A stretch of DNA of 36,839 nt from Paracoccaceae bacterium (lineage in GTDB: Bacteria; Pseudomonadota; Alphaproteobacteria; Rhodobacterales; Rhodobacteraceae), in assembly GCA_030066905.1 (NCBI GenBank), contig JASJAR010000032.1, positions 1 through 36,839 on the forward strand, read 5' to 3'. Below are positions 16,120 through 25,410 of this stretch, piece by piece (positions within the stretch are counted from its first letter, which is position 1; each line of letters starts with the position of its first letter). Under the pieces are notes generated by a model. It was not told the origin of the DNA, made no database searches, and was given only the letters and a program-made list of their open reading frames with translations. The translations under genes were made by a program, and so were the position numbers.

Positions 16120-16860
16120 ATGGAATTTATCGACGAGATCGGCGCTGCCGCCGACCCCGGCGAGGTGGTGCGACGCCTGCACCGGGCAGTCGCCCGCCAC
16201 GACATCGCCCATGTCTCCTATCTGGCCACCCGCGACGGGTCGAACCCGTCGGGCTTCTCCACCACCCCTCCGGAATGGATCAGCCACTACCAGGGCGGCG
16301 ACTACTGGAAGCTCGATCCCGCCTCGCGCATCCCAGAGCACGATTTCACCCCCGTCGCCCGGGCCTTCGACGACCGGCACCCGAGCTTCGACTTTTCCGG
16401 CATGACCCGGGAGATACATTACGAGATGCGCGAGTTCGATGTGCTTGGCACCTACTACCTCCGCCAGCCTGGGCCGGAACCCGGCAGCATCGCGGCGGTG
16501 AATTTCCTGACCACCGTGCCCTGGGAGAGGTACGACGACTGGCTGGCGGACAAAGCCCCCACATTGAGAATGATGGCGGCCGCGGTTCATGTCCGCATGG
16601 CCGAGTTCGACGGGCTCGGCGGCGCGGGGCCCGGCTCCTGCAACGTGGTCTCGGTCGACCCCGACACCGGCGAACTGGCCCCCCGCGAACGCGAGACCCT
16701 GCAATGGTTCGCCGAGGGGCTCCGCGCCGAAGGCGTTGCCGAGCGGATGGGAATCAGCCCGCGCACGGTGGAATTCCACGTCCGCAACGCGCGCAAACGG
16801 CTCGATGCGCGAACCCGAGAGGAGGCCGTCGCCAAGGCGATCCGGCGGCGGCTGATCTGA
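16120..16860 (+). CDS. LuxR family regulator with autoinducer-binding domain
   Basis: A 246-residue regulator with an N-terminal autoinducer-binding domain (about 15-160) and a C-terminal LuxR helix-turn-helix (about 186-243, LAPRERETLQWFAEG to RLDARTREEAV). Four of the residues that contact acyl-homoserine lactones in TraR/LuxR are present with exact spacing: W53, Y57, D66 and P67 (PEWISHY...LDP). The next one, TraR W85, would fall at R81, so ligand preference may differ. GAGGGG precedes the ATG at 16120. The open frame upstream to 15535 is the antisense of the acidic gene and not coding. No luxI-type synthase is in the window, so this behaves as a LuxR solo; its likely target is the divergent acidic-protein gene. 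Confidence 0.9.
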   Translation: MEFIDEIGAAADPGEVVRRLHRAVARHDIAHVSYLATRDGSNPSGFSTTPPEWISHYQGGDYWKLDPASRIPEHDFTPVARAFDDRHPSFDFSGMTREIHYEMREFDVLGTYYLRQPGPEPGSIAAVNFLTTVPWERYDDWLADKAPTLRMMAAAVHVRMAEFDGLGGAGPGSCNVVSVDPDTGELAPRERETLQWFAEGLRAEGVAERMGISPRTVEFHVRNARKRLDARTREEAVAKAIRRRLI

Positions 16861-16936
16861 GGGGAAACGGGGCGTTGCGCCTCTTCTGGCCTGTTGCGGA
16901 CATCCATGCTGCACGCCCCGAACCAAGCCCCCCCAC

Positions 16937-17009
16937 GTCCCGGGCTTGACCCGGGACCTCGATAGTCTTTGCACTCCGGTGGATCGGGGCCCCGGATCAA
17001 GTCCGGGGC
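16937..17009. repeat. Dispersed two-hairpin repeat, copy A
   Basis: Core of 73 bases: a hairpin with arms GTCCCGGG/CCCGGGAC at 16937-16957 and a second with arms GCCCCGGA/TCCGGGGC at 16989-17009. Flanks shared with copy D (CTTCTGGCCTGTTGC at 16883 and GGAGCAA at 17030) extend the element to about 16883-17060, right up to the DUF2256 stop. Confidence 0.85.
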
Positions 17010-17061
17010 GTGTTTCGCCAAGGGCTACCGGAGCAAGACCCCAACGCCCACTCAAGGCCAA

Positions 17062-17241
17062 TCAAGTCCGTCCCGGCCCCAGACGAGCCCAGCGCTCCCC
17101 CTTCGACCCCCGCCGCGCGCCACGGCACCGGTCCGAGCAATAGCGCACCTCGTCCCACACCCTCGCCCATTTCTTCCGCCAGGCGAAGGGCCGGCCGCAG
17201 GCCGCGCAGGTTTTGGTGGGAAGATCGCCCTTCTTTCGCAT
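17062..17241 (-). CDS. DUF2256 family zinc-ribbon-like small protein
   Basis: A 59-residue protein of the DUF2256 family: after [12 protein letters not shown] it carries two cysteine pairs, CAAC (C12, C15) and CSDRC (C35, C39), around the family's [20 protein letters not shown] block. Such a CxxC...CxxxC arrangement should bind one zinc ion. The rest is basic. Genes of this family are often next to photolyase/cryptochrome genes, as here: it starts 4 bases after the photolyase stop and must be co-transcribed and probably co-translated with it. Its function is unknown; a helper role for the photolyase is a reasonable guess from context only. The last 20 residues (from about 40) are Gly/Arg-rich and look unconserved. 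Confidence 0.88.
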   Translation of the reverse strand: MRKKGDLPTKTCAACGRPFAWRKKWARVWDEVRYCSDRCRGARRGSKGERWARLGPGRT

Positions 17242-17245
17242 CGGC

Positions 17246-18775
17246 TTAGAGGTCGAAGCTCATTTGGCCCGGCACCGGTCTTGCCCGGCGCGGCTTCGGC
17301 GCGCGATCGTTGACGAACCGTCCCGCACGGTCCTTCCGGCTTGCGTGTTTCTCGACGACCCGCGCCGCCTCCTGGCCAAACGCCGCCCCCCGGCGTACCG
17401 CCCAGACCGCCTCCCGGGCCGACTTCGCCGCGGCGGCCACGTCGACGATCGGCGCGGGATAGGCCTTGTCGAGCAAACCGCCCGCGCCGTCCCAGCGCCA
17501 GGGCTCTTGCAGCACCCGGTCGGGCACTGCGGCCAGTTCGGGCACCCAAGTTCGGGTGAAGGCACCGGTCGGGTCCTGATCGCGGCCCTGTTTGACGGGA
17601 TTGTAGATGCGTACGGTGTTCATCCCCGTCGTGCCCGATTGCATCTGGACTTGGGGCCAATGGATGCCGGGCTCGTAGTCGGTGAAGCTGCGCGCGAGCA
17701 CCGGGCCCGTGGCACGCCAGTCGAGCCAGAGGTGGTAGCTCGCCACCGCCATCAGCATCGAGCGCATCCGGAAGTTCAGCCAGCCGGTCGCCCGGAGATA
17801 ACGCATGCAGGCATCGACGAAGGGCAGCCCCGTCTCCCCCATCGCCCAGGCGTGAAGCCGCGCGGCATCGGGTTCCCGGGGGCGCAGGCTCTCATAGGCG
17901 CTGTGCAGGCAGGACCGCTCGATTTCCGGCTCGTCCTCGAGCTTCTGCATGAAGTGATCCCGCCAGGCGAGCCGGGACTGGAACGACTTGAGGCTGCCGG
18001 CCCAGCCGTCGCGACTGCCCCGGACGGCGCGCTGGCGCGCGGCCGTCGCCTGCACCGCCTCGCGACCCGAGAGCGTGCCCCAGGCCAGATGCGGCGAGAG
18101 CCGCGAGCAGGCCCGCTCGCCGGCGACCGGCGTGGCCATATCCGCCCGGTAGGTGCGACCGCGTTCGGTGAGAAAACTGCCGAGAAGCGCCTCGGCGGCC
18201 CGGCGCCCGCCGGCCTGCCGGTCGGGGCAGGGGTCCGGTGCCAGGCCGAGATCGGCGGCCGTGGGAATCGGTCCCGCCGCGACACCTGTGGCCCCTTGGA
18301 GCGCCGCGGGACCCGCGACCGGCGCCTCGCGCATCCGACCGTCGCGGGTTTTCGCCCAGATGTCGCGCGAGGCCAGACGGCGCACGACCCCCGCCCCCGG
18401 CACCTCGTCCCAGACGACCCCTGCGCTGCGGGCCCAGTCCGCGACCCGAAGATCGCGCCGGAAGGTCCAGAGATTGCCGGTCTCTTCGTGGCTCACAAGC
18501 CGCGTTGCCCCGGTGTCCCGGCAAAGCCCGTCGAGCACCGCGACCGCCTCTCCGACCCGCACCACAAGCGGCGCGCCAAGGGCGGCAAGGTCGGCGCGCA
18601 ATTCGGCGAGGCTTTCGGCGACGAAGGCCCATTGGCGGCCCGACATGTCGGGCGCGCCCCACATGTCGGGCTCGGCGATAAAAAGCGGCACCACCGGTCC
18701 GCCGCGCGCCGCCCGGGCCAGAGCGGCGTTATCGGCGACCCGTAGATCGCGCTTGAACCACAGAATGCTAACCAT
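17246..18775 (-). CDS. Deoxyribodipyrimidine photolyase / cryptochrome family protein
   Basis: A 509-residue FAD protein of the photolyase/cryptochrome family, which uses blue light to reverse UV-induced pyrimidine dimers or acts as a light sensor. It has the N-terminal Rossmann antenna domain ([16 protein letters not shown] at the start) and the helical FAD domain with [61 protein letters not shown], and [23 protein letters not shown]. Start at 18775 (MVSILWFK); the open frame to 18916 overlaps the divergent pepN start. The C-terminal tail [14 protein letters not shown] is basic. Whether it repairs DNA or signals cannot be told from the sequence; the typical-length C-terminus favours repair. 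DUF2256 follows immediately. Confidence 0.93.
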   Translation of the reverse strand: MVSILWFKRDLRVADNAALARAARGGPVVPLFIAEPDMWGAPDMSGRQWAFVAESLAELRADLAALGAPLVVRVGEAVAVLDGLCRDTGATRLVSHEETGNLWTFRRDLRVADWARSAGVVWDEVPGAGVVRRLASRDIWAKTRDGRMREAPVAGPAALQGATGVAAGPIPTAADLGLAPDPCPDRQAGGRRAAEALLGSFLTERGRTYRADMATPVAGERACSRLSPHLAWGTLSGREAVQATAARQRAVRGSRDGWAGSLKSFQSRLAWRDHFMQKLEDEPEIERSCLHSAYESLRPREPDAARLHAWAMGETGLPFVDACMRYLRATGWLNFRMRSMLMAVASYHLWLDWRATGPVLARSFTDYEPGIHWPQVQMQSGTTGMNTVRIYNPVKQGRDQDPTGAFTRTWVPELAAVPDRVLQEPWRWDGAGGLLDKAYPAPIVDVAAAAKSAREAVWAVRRGAAFGQEAARVVEKHASRKDRAGRFVNDRAPKPRRARPVPGQMSFDL

Positions 18776-18890
18776 TCCGGGGAGGTAGGTGAGCGGAGTT
18801 CGGTGAAAACCCCGCCCCGCCGGAAAGCTCGGTTGCTGCGCGGAATCGCCGCCGCTAGGGTCCGTTCCGTCGGTGTACCATGGAATGCAG

Positions 18891-21491
18891 ATGAACGAGT
18901 CAGTCCCCACCCCCATCCGCCTCGCCGACTACACGCCGTTTCCCTTCCTCATCGATGGGGTCGAACTGACCTTCAGGCTCGACCCAAAGGCCACGCGGGT
19001 CTGCTCGCGCATCCGCTTCCGGCCCAATCCCGACGCCCCGCCAGGGCCGTTCTTCCTCAACGGCGAGGGGCTCACCTTCATCAGCGCCCAAATCGACGGG
19101 GCGGAGATTACGCCGCGCGTCTGCTCGCGCGGCCTCGACGCCGACGCCCCCGACGCGCCGTTTCTCTTCGAAGCCGAGGTTGAGATAAACCCGAGCGCCA
19201 ATACCGCCCTCGAAGGGCTCTACATGTCGAAGGGCATGTTCGCGACCCAATGCGAGGCCGAGGGTTTCCGGCGGATCACCTACTACCCCGACCGGCCCGA
19301 CGTCATGGCGCCGTTCCGCGTGCGCATCGAGGCCGATCTGCCGGTCCTGTTGTCGAACGGCAACCCGGTCGCCTCCGGCCCCGGCTGGGCGGAATGGGAC
19401 GACCCCTGGCCGAAACCGGCTTACCTCTTCGCCCTCGTCGCGGGCGATCTCGTTGCCCATTCCGACCGCTACACCACCGCCTCGGGCCGCGAGGTGGCGC
19501 TCAACGTCTGGGTCCGTCCCGGCGACGAGATGAAATGCGCCTACGCGATGGATGCGCTCAAACGGTCGATGGCCTGGGACGAAGAGGTCTACGGGCGCGA
19601 ATACGACCTCGATGTCTTCAACATCGTCGCCGTCGACGATTTCAACGCCGGGGCGATGGAGAACAAGGGGCTCAACATCTTCAACGCCAAATACGTGCTG
19701 GCGAGCCCCGAAACCGCGACCGACCGCGATTACGAGCTCATCGAAGGGATCATCGCGCACGAGTACTTCCACAACTGGACGGGCAACCGCATCACCTGCC
19801 GCGATTGGTTCCAGCTCTGCCTGAAGGAAGGTCTGACGGTCTTCCGCGACCAGCAGTTCTCGGGCGACATGCGGGGCCATGCGGTCAAGCGCATCGACGA
19901 TGTGCTGGCGCTGCGGTCGCGGCAGTTCCGCGAGGATGCGGGGCCCTTGGCCCATCCGGTGCGGCCCGAAAGCTATATCGAGATCAACAACTTCTACACT
20001 GCGACCGTCTATGAGAAGGGCGCCGAAGTCATTCGCATGCTCAAACTGCTCGTCGGGACTGCGGGCTACAGGGCCGCGCTCGATCTCTATTTCGAGCGCC
20101 ATGACGGTGACGCGGCGACCATCGAGGATTGGCTCGGGGTCTTCGAAGACGCAACGGGCCGCGATCTGGGGCAGTTCGCGCGCTGGTATTCCCAGGCCGG
20201 CACACCGTGTCTGACCGTCTCCGAAGAGATGAACGGCGCGACCTACATTCTTCATTTCCAACAGGAAACCCCGGCCACTCCAGGCCAGCCCGAAAAGGCG
20301 CCCCAGGTCCTGCCGATCGCGGTGGGGCTGCTGGGGCCCAACGGCGAGGAAAGCCTGCCGACAACGGTTCTGGAGATGACGGCGGCCGCTCAGAGTTTCG
20401 CCTTCCACTGGTCCGCGGAGGGCTGGCGGCCGGGACCGGGCGATGCCGGAGAGGTCCCGCCGCCGCCGAAGCCAACGCCGTCGCTGCTGAGGGGCTTTTC
20501 CGCCCCGGTGGTGCTCGAGCGGCAGAGTTCGCGGGCCGAGCGGGCGTTTCTCCTCGCCCATGACACCGACCCGTTCAACCGCTGGGAAGCGGGGCGCCAG
20601 CTCGGTAAGGAGGTGCTGATCGACGCGGTGCGCCAAGACAAAGCCGCCCCCCGGGACTGGACCGACGCCATCGCCGGGGCCTTGCGCGACGACACCCTCG
20701 ATCCGGCGTTCCGGGCGCTCGCCCTGGCGCTGCCCCGGGAGGACGATATCGCCGAAACGCTCCATCTTGCGGGGTCGGTGCCGGACCCGACGCGAATTCA
20801 TCAGGCGCGCCGGCGGATCAAGCGCGAACTGGCCGCGGCCCTCGGCGACCTTCCGGGCCAGCTCTTTGAGGCGATGGCGGTTCCCGGACCCTATGCGCCC
20901 GACGCGGCTTCCGCGGGGCGCCGGGCGCTGCGGCTCGCGGCCCTCGATCTTCTGGCGCGCACCGATGGCGGAGCGGCGGCGGAGGCGCTTTTTGCGTCGG
21001 CCGATAACATGACCGAGAGCATCGGCGCCTTGAAAACCCTTCTGGGCATCGGCGCCGGCGAGCCGGAGCTCACCGCTTTTTACGACCGTTGGCAGAACGA
21101 CCGGCTCGTGCTCGACAAATGGTTCTCCCTGCAACCGCTCTTGGCCGCGCCCGGCCGGGCCGCCGCCGTCGCCCAAACGCTCACCGAACACCCCGCCTTC
21201 GACTGGAAGAACCCCAACCGGTTCCGCGCCGTCCTCGGCGGGCTCGCGGGCAATGCGGCGGGGTTCCATGCCCCCGACGGGTCGGGCTACCGTTTCTTTG
21301 CCGACTGGCTTCTCCGCCTCGATCCGGTGAACCCGCAGACCTCGGCGCGGATGGCGACCGTCTTCGAGACCTGGCGGCGATACGATGCCGACCGCCAGGG
21401 AATGATCGGCGACGCGCTTCGCCGCATCCTGGCCGCGCCCGGCCTCAGCCGGGACATGACAGAGATCGTCGGGCGCATCCTCGCCGCCTGA
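18891..21491 (+). CDS. pepN: Aminopeptidase N (M1 family)
   Basis: A zinc metallo-aminopeptidase of family M1 (bacterial PepN type) that removes N-terminal residues from peptides in the cytoplasm. The exopeptidase motif GAMEN is at 254-258; the zinc site is HEYFH (H290, E291, H294) with E313 nineteen residues on in LKEGLT. The helical C-terminal domain characteristic of PepN follows (ending LSRDMTEIVGRILAA). At 866 residues it matches E. coli PepN (870). The start at 18891 (MNESVPTP) is one of three close candidates (GTG 18873, ATG 18885, ATG 18891); none has a strong ribosome-binding site, GGAA precedes the last. It diverges from the photolyase gene. Confidence 0.95.
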   Translation: MNESVPTPIRLADYTPFPFLIDGVELTFRLDPKATRVCSRIRFRPNPDAPPGPFFLNGEGLTFISAQIDGAEITPRVCSRGLDADAPDAPFLFEAEVEINPSANTALEGLYMSKGMFATQCEAEGFRRITYYPDRPDVMAPFRVRIEADLPVLLSNGNPVASGPGWAEWDDPWPKPAYLFALVAGDLVAHSDRYTTASGREVALNVWVRPGDEMKCAYAMDALKRSMAWDEEVYGREYDLDVFNIVAVDDFNAGAMENKGLNIFNAKYVLASPETATDRDYELIEGIIAHEYFHNWTGNRITCRDWFQLCLKEGLTVFRDQQFSGDMRGHAVKRIDDVLALRSRQFREDAGPLAHPVRPESYIEINNFYTATVYEKGAEVIRMLKLLVGTAGYRAALDLYFERHDGDAATIEDWLGVFEDATGRDLGQFARWYSQAGTPCLTVSEEMNGATYILHFQQETPATPGQPEKAPQVLPIAVGLLGPNGEESLPTTVLEMTAAAQSFAFHWSAEGWRPGPGDAGEVPPPPKPTPSLLRGFSAPVVLERQSSRAERAFLLAHDTDPFNRWEAGRQLGKEVLIDAVRQDKAAPRDWTDAIAGALRDDTLDPAFRALALALPREDDIAETLHLAGSVPDPTRIHQARRRIKRELAAALGDLPGQLFEAMAVPGPYAPDAASAGRRALRLAALDLLARTDGGAAAEALFASADNMTESIGALKTLLGIGAGEPELTAFYDRWQNDRLVLDKWFSLQPLLAAPGRAAAVAQTLTEHPAFDWKNPNRFRAVLGGLAGNAAGFHAPDGSGYRFFADWLLRLDPVNPQTSARMATVFETWRRYDADRQGMIGDALRRILAAPGLSRDMTEIVGRILAA

Positions 21492-21599
21492 CGGCGGGCC
21501 GGCAAGGAGACGCCGCCTTTGCGGAACCACGGGGTGCGTCCCGCGCGTTTTCGGTCTATTGTCACCAAAGTGTCGTGTGTTTCTGCTGCAAGGCGCCCC

Positions 21600-22478
21600 A
21601 TGAGAGATCGGATTGACCCTCTGATTGAGGAGCGGGCCCCATGGCTCTTCGGCGACAGTGCCATCGCCGAGCCGGCCCGCACCCTGTTGAACTCTGTCCT
21701 GGGCTACGACCGGACGGTGGCGCTGGCCGAACATTTCCGCGACATGCCGGCGCCCCGGGTGATGGACCAGCTTGCGGTCCTTCTCGCCCAGGACGTCCGG
21801 GTCGAGGGGCTCGAGAACATCCCCCGCTACGGGCCCGCCCTGATCGTGGCCAACCACCCCACCGGGATCGCCGACGGGATCATGCTGTGGCATGCGGTGG
21901 CGCGGATTAGGCCCGATCTCTTCATCTATGCCAATTCCGACATCATGCGGATCCTGCCGCAATTCTCCGAAATCATCGCACCGGTGGAATGGCAGGCCCA
22001 TAAGCGCAGCCATTCGAAAACCCGCGAGACCATGGCCTATACCCGCGCGGCGATCGACGCGGGCCGCCTCGGGGTGATCTTCCCCTCTGGGCGGCTCGCC
22101 AAGCGCCGGGGGCTCTGGCTCTTCGAACGGCCCTGGATGGCCTCGGCCTCGATGATCGCGCGGAAGTTCGACCTGCCGGTGATCCCGGTTAACGTCCGGG
22201 CACGGAACTCGGCGCTGTTCTACCTCTTCGATCTCATCCATCCGACGCTGAGAGACATCACGCTCTTTCACGAGACCCTCAACAAGGGCAGCCAGCCCTA
22301 CCGCATCCGCATCGGCCCCGCGGTGAAACCCGACGCGCTGCCGGCGAAATCCGACGACGGCATCGCCCTTCTGCGGCGGGCCACGCTGCGCCTCGGCGGG
22401 CGGCGGGGGCCCAACGTCAGCCTCGTCGACGCCACCCGCCGGCCCCGCTGGGCGCGCAACCTCCTGCCGGAGGGCTGA
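21600..22478 (+). CDS. PlsC-like lysophospholipid acyltransferase family protein
   Basis: A 292-residue membrane-associated acyltransferase of the glycerophosphate/lysophospholipid acyltransferase superfamily, which moves acyl chains from a carrier to a lipid or similar acceptor. The catalytic motif is VANHPTGIADG (H86 and D92, with five residues between rather than the usual four, as in the NHP-G--DG subgroup), and the acceptor-binding motif is VIFPSGRLAKRRG. The N-terminal part (1-65) is an additional domain. The start at 21600 follows AAGG by six bases; the open frame to 21519 lacks similarity. It lies 108 bases after pepN. The acceptor (phospholipid, ornithine lipid or other) is not indicated. 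Confidence 0.85.
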   Translation: MRDRIDPLIEERAPWLFGDSAIAEPARTLLNSVLGYDRTVALAEHFRDMPAPRVMDQLAVLLAQDVRVEGLENIPRYGPALIVANHPTGIADGIMLWHAVARIRPDLFIYANSDIMRILPQFSEIIAPVEWQAHKRSHSKTRETMAYTRAAIDAGRLGVIFPSGRLAKRRGLWLFERPWMASASMIARKFDLPVIPVNVRARNSALFYLFDLIHPTLRDITLFHETLNKGSQPYRIRIGPAVKPDALPAKSDDGIALLRRATLRLGGRRGPNVSLVDATRRPRWARNLLPEG

Positions 22479-22529
22479 GCGCGCGCCCCCTAGGGTTGAC
22501 CTCGGATGGGCTCAGGTCATGCAAAACAC

Positions 22530-22604
22530 GCCCCGGGCTCGACCCCCGGGCCCCGACCCCACGGAGCGCCCGGCCGATCGAGGCCCCCGGGTCGGCTCCG
22601 GGAC
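22530..22604. repeat. Dispersed two-hairpin repeat, copy B
   Basis: A 75-base core in inverted orientation relative to copies A and D: GCCCCGGGCTCGACCCCCGG at the left and GTCGGCTCCGGGAC at the right, with the GGAGCGCC and CGATCGAGG inner blocks also found in copy E. The arms are more diverged than in A and D. Confidence 0.75.
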
Positions 22605-22892
22605 TTGGCCGGGGCCCGCGCCATTGTCGGCGGCCCTCTGAGGAGCACCGTACGGTGCCCTCACGCCCCCTCAACCATTCGGTGTCACACCTTCCCCCGC
22701 GATGCGCATCGTTGGAAGGCCCAGGGGCCGCTTCGTTCGGGTAAAATCCGGGCGCAGCGGTACCCGGTCACAGTGGATCCACTGTTTCTAAAGCCCGACC
22801 ATTCCCGGAAACGCCCAAACGGCATCCCCAGACCGCCCCCGGAAGCTCCGGCCGGCGGCGAAGGGCGTTGGCGGACGCGGAAGACGCCAACC
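22605..22892. other. Non-coding, palindrome-rich stretch
   Basis: Between repeat copies B and C I see no gene with a ribosome-binding site or family similarity. It holds three further perfect palindromes: GCACCGTACGGTGC (22645-22658), CGATGCGCATCG (22700-22711) and ACAGTGGATCCACTGT (22770-22785). Together with copies B and C the gene-free gap spans 22479-23051. Confidence 0.6.
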
Positions 22893-22967
22893 GCGCCCGG
22901 GCTCGACCCAGGACCTCGATCGGCGGGGCGCCCCCCGGGGTTGGGGGCCCCGGATCAGGTCCGGGGC
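22893..22967. repeat. Dispersed two-hairpin repeat, copy C
   Basis: A 75-base core in the same orientation as A and D: left block CGCCCGGGCTCGACCCAGGAC and right hairpin with arms GCCCCGGA/TCCGGGGC (22947-22967). The left hairpin has a mismatch. GGGTTTCGC follows, as GTGTTTCGC does after copy A. Confidence 0.75.
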
Positions 22968-23051
22968 GGGTTTCGCTATGGACACGGCGAGCGCAGCACG
23001 AACCTGCGCCCCGGGCCGGAACCGACGCGACCTCAAAAACCAGCCCGCCCC

Positions 23052-23678
23052 CTACCCCGCCCGGCAATAGTCCTGCGACCGGGTAAAGGCGGCGATATCC
23101 GCCGTCGGCGCTGCCCGCTGGAGCGGCCCCCAATCGGCCGCGACCCCGCCGCCGCCTTCGGCGATGACCCCGTCGCGCGCGACGGTCGTGCCCATGATCC
23201 GAACCGCGCAGCGGAGGTTCGCGGGCCCCGATTTCAGCGCCTCGGCGCTGTCGGCGGCACAGCCGTACCCCTCAGCGGTCGCAGGCGATATCTGCAAAAG
23301 CCCGTGCCAGCGCCCGCCGCCGCCGGAGACCTCGGGCTGCCAGGTGCCCTCCTTCTCGGCGAGCGCGGAGAGAAAACCGACCCAGAAGGCTTTCCGGTCC
23401 GCCCGCGAGGCATCGGCAAAAGCGGGACAGAAGGCATCGGCATCGGCCGGCACCTCGTCGACGAGCGGCGCGCCGGGCCCGTCGAGGGCGGCAAGAACCG
23501 CGCCCGTCCAGCGCTCGGCCTGGGGCTTGTGGTCCCAGGCCGCCGCCGGCAGCGCCGTCGTCGCGGCCGAGGTCTCAAGACGTGCGGCTTCGACCTCGCC
23601 GGTCTCGGTCTCGCGCTCGCCGCTACAGGAAGACAGGATGAGGGCCAGCGCCGCCGCCGCCCAGGGGGATATCTGCAT
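23052..23678 (-). CDS. Lytic transglycosylase-like lipoprotein
   Basis: A 208-residue lipoprotein: hydrophobic signal 7-17 with lipobox LSSC (C18), so it should be lipid-anchored in the periplasm. The C-terminal domain resembles the SLT/lysozyme-like fold of lytic transglycosylases, with a candidate catalytic glutamate E110 in EKEGTW followed, at the usual distance, by GLLQISPATAEGYGC. Such enzymes cleave peptidoglycan glycan strands. Cysteines at 84, 140 and 156 and near the end (SQDYCRAG) may form disulphides. GGAGGCGG precedes the ATG at 23678. It diverges from gatB, separated by 220 bases in which I see no gene. Confidence 0.78.
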   Translation of the reverse strand: MQISPWAAAALALILSSCSGERETETGEVEAARLETSAATTALPAAAWDHKPQAERWTGAVLAALDGPGAPLVDEVPADADAFCPAFADASRADRKAFWVGFLSALAEKEGTWQPEVSGGGGRWHGLLQISPATAEGYGCAADSAEALKSGPANLRCAVRIMGTTVARDGVIAEGGGGVAADWGPLQRAAPTADIAAFTRSQDYCRAG

Positions 23679-23898
23679 GGACCGCCTCCAGACATGACCC
23701 CCGCCAGAGCATATGCCCGATCAGCGCCCGCGCTGTCGAGCCCGCCCCGCGCGCCCTTCGCCCCTCGGCAGGAGCGCGCCGACCGGTCCCCGCGCGGTTT
23801 CGAAACCCGGTCGGGAAGGGAATTCGAAACCCCCTCCCCTTGCCCGCCGCCCGCGCCTTGCCTAGAACGCCGAACGACCCCGATCAGGAGGCCCGGCG

Positions 23899-25410
23899 AT
23901 GCTCGATCTGACCTTTGAGACCCCGAAACCCAAGGTGATCCAGGGCGCAAAGAGCGACTGGGAGCTCGTGATCGGCCTCGAAGTCCACGCCCAGGTCTCC
24001 TCGAACGCGAAGCTCTTTTCCGGGGCCTCCACCGCCTTCGGCGCGGAACCCAATTCGAACGTCGCCTTCGTCGATGCCGCGATGCCGGGGATGCTGCCGG
24101 TCATCAACGAGTTCTGCGTCGCCCAGGCGGTGCGCACCGGGCTCGGGCTCAAGGCCGCGATCAATCTCGTCTCCGCCTTCGACCGGAAGAACTATTTCTA
24201 TCCCGATCTGCCCCAGGGCTACCAGATTTCCCAGCTCTATCACCCCATCGTCGGCGAGGGCGAGGTGATCGTCGAAATGGGCCCCGGCGTGGCCCGCCGC
24301 GTGCGGATCGAGCGGATCCATCTCGAACAGGATGCGGGGAAGTCGATCCACGACATGGACCCCAACATGTCGTTTGTGGACCTCAACCGCACCGGGGTGG
24401 CACTTATGGAGATCGTCTCGCGCCCCGACATCCGGGGGCCCGAGGAGGCCGCCTCCTATGTCGCGAAGCTTCGGCAGATCATGCAATACCTCGGCACCTG
24501 CGACGGCAACATGCAGAACGGCAACCTCAGGGCGGACGTCAACGTCTCGGTCTGCCGCCCGGGCGATTACGAGCGCTATCAGGAAACCGGCGACCATTCG
24601 GTCCTCGGCACCCGCTGCGAGATCAAGAACATGAACTCGATGCGCTTCATCCAGGCCGCCATCGACTACGAGGCGCGGCGCCAGATCGGCATTCTCGAGG
24701 ACGGCGGCAGCGTCACCCAGGAAACCCGGCTCTACGACCCCGACAAGGGCGAGACCCGCCCGATGCGCTCGAAGGAAGAAGCCCACGACTACCGCTATTT
24801 CCCCGACCCCGACCTTCTGCCCCTCGAGATCGAGCAGGCGTGGGTCGACGAGATCGCGGCGTCTCTGCCTGAACTCCCCGACCAGAAGAAGGCGCGGTTC
24901 ATGGAGGATTTCGGGCTCACCGATTACGACGCATCGGTGCTCACCGCCGAAACCGAAGCCGCGGCCTATTTCGAGGCCGTCGCAGAAGGCCGCGACGGCA
25001 AGGCGGCGGCGAACTGGGTCATCAACGAGCTGTTCGGGCGGTTGAAGAAGGAGGACCACTCCATCGCCGAAACCCCCGTCACCCCGGCCCAGCTCGGCGC
25101 GATCCTCGACCTGATCGCCAAGGGCGACATCTCGGGAAAGATCGCCAAGGACCTTTTCGAGATCGTCTACACAGACGGCGGCGACCCCGCGGAGATCGTC
25201 GCCGCACGCGGCATGAAACAGGTCACCGACACCGGCGCCATCGAAGCGGCGGTCGACGAGATCATCGCGGCGAACCCCGCCCAGGTGGAAAAGGCCAAGG
25301 TGAACCCCAAGCTCGCGGGCTGGTTCGTCGGTCAGGTGATGAAGGCGACGGGCGGGAAGGCGAACCCCAAGGCCGTGAACGAGATCGTGGCGGCGAAGCT
25401 GGGGCACTAG
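23899..25410 (+). CDS. gatB: Asp-tRNA(Asn)/Glu-tRNA(Gln) amidotransferase subunit B
   Basis: GatB is the tRNA-binding kinase subunit of the GatCAB amidotransferase, which turns misacylated Glu-tRNA(Gln) and Asp-tRNA(Asn) into the correct species. Family blocks in order: [128 protein letters not shown], and the C-terminal YqeY-like tail ending [14 protein letters not shown]. At 503 residues it has normal length. AGGAG lies eight bases before the ATG at 23899. gatA and gatC are not in the window. Confidence 0.98.
   Translation: MLDLTFETPKPKVIQGAKSDWELVIGLEVHAQVSSNAKLFSGASTAFGAEPNSNVAFVDAAMPGMLPVINEFCVAQAVRTGLGLKAAINLVSAFDRKNYFYPDLPQGYQISQLYHPIVGEGEVIVEMGPGVARRVRIERIHLEQDAGKSIHDMDPNMSFVDLNRTGVALMEIVSRPDIRGPEEAASYVAKLRQIMQYLGTCDGNMQNGNLRADVNVSVCRPGDYERYQETGDHSVLGTRCEIKNMNSMRFIQAAIDYEARRQIGILEDGGSVTQETRLYDPDKGETRPMRSKEEAHDYRYFPDPDLLPLEIEQAWVDEIAASLPELPDQKKARFMEDFGLTDYDASVLTAETEAAAYFEAVAEGRDGKAAANWVINELFGRLKKEDHSIAETPVTPAQLGAILDLIAKGDISGKIAKDLFEIVYTDGGDPAEIVAARGMKQVTDTGAIEAAVDEIIAANPAQVEKAKVNPKLAGWFVGQVMKATGGKANPKAVNEIVAAKLGH

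Noticed and set aside
18900..22271. 1123-codon open frame on the minus strand opposite pepN and the acyltransferase
   Set aside because: It spans two real genes and the gap between them on the other strand and has no recognisable domain; long antisense frames are expected at this GC content.
22506..23918. 470-codon open frame across the gene-free gap and the lipoprotein gene
   Set aside because: It runs through the two repeat copies and the antisense of the lipoprotein; Pro/Arg/Gly-rich with peptides typical of the repeat, not a protein.
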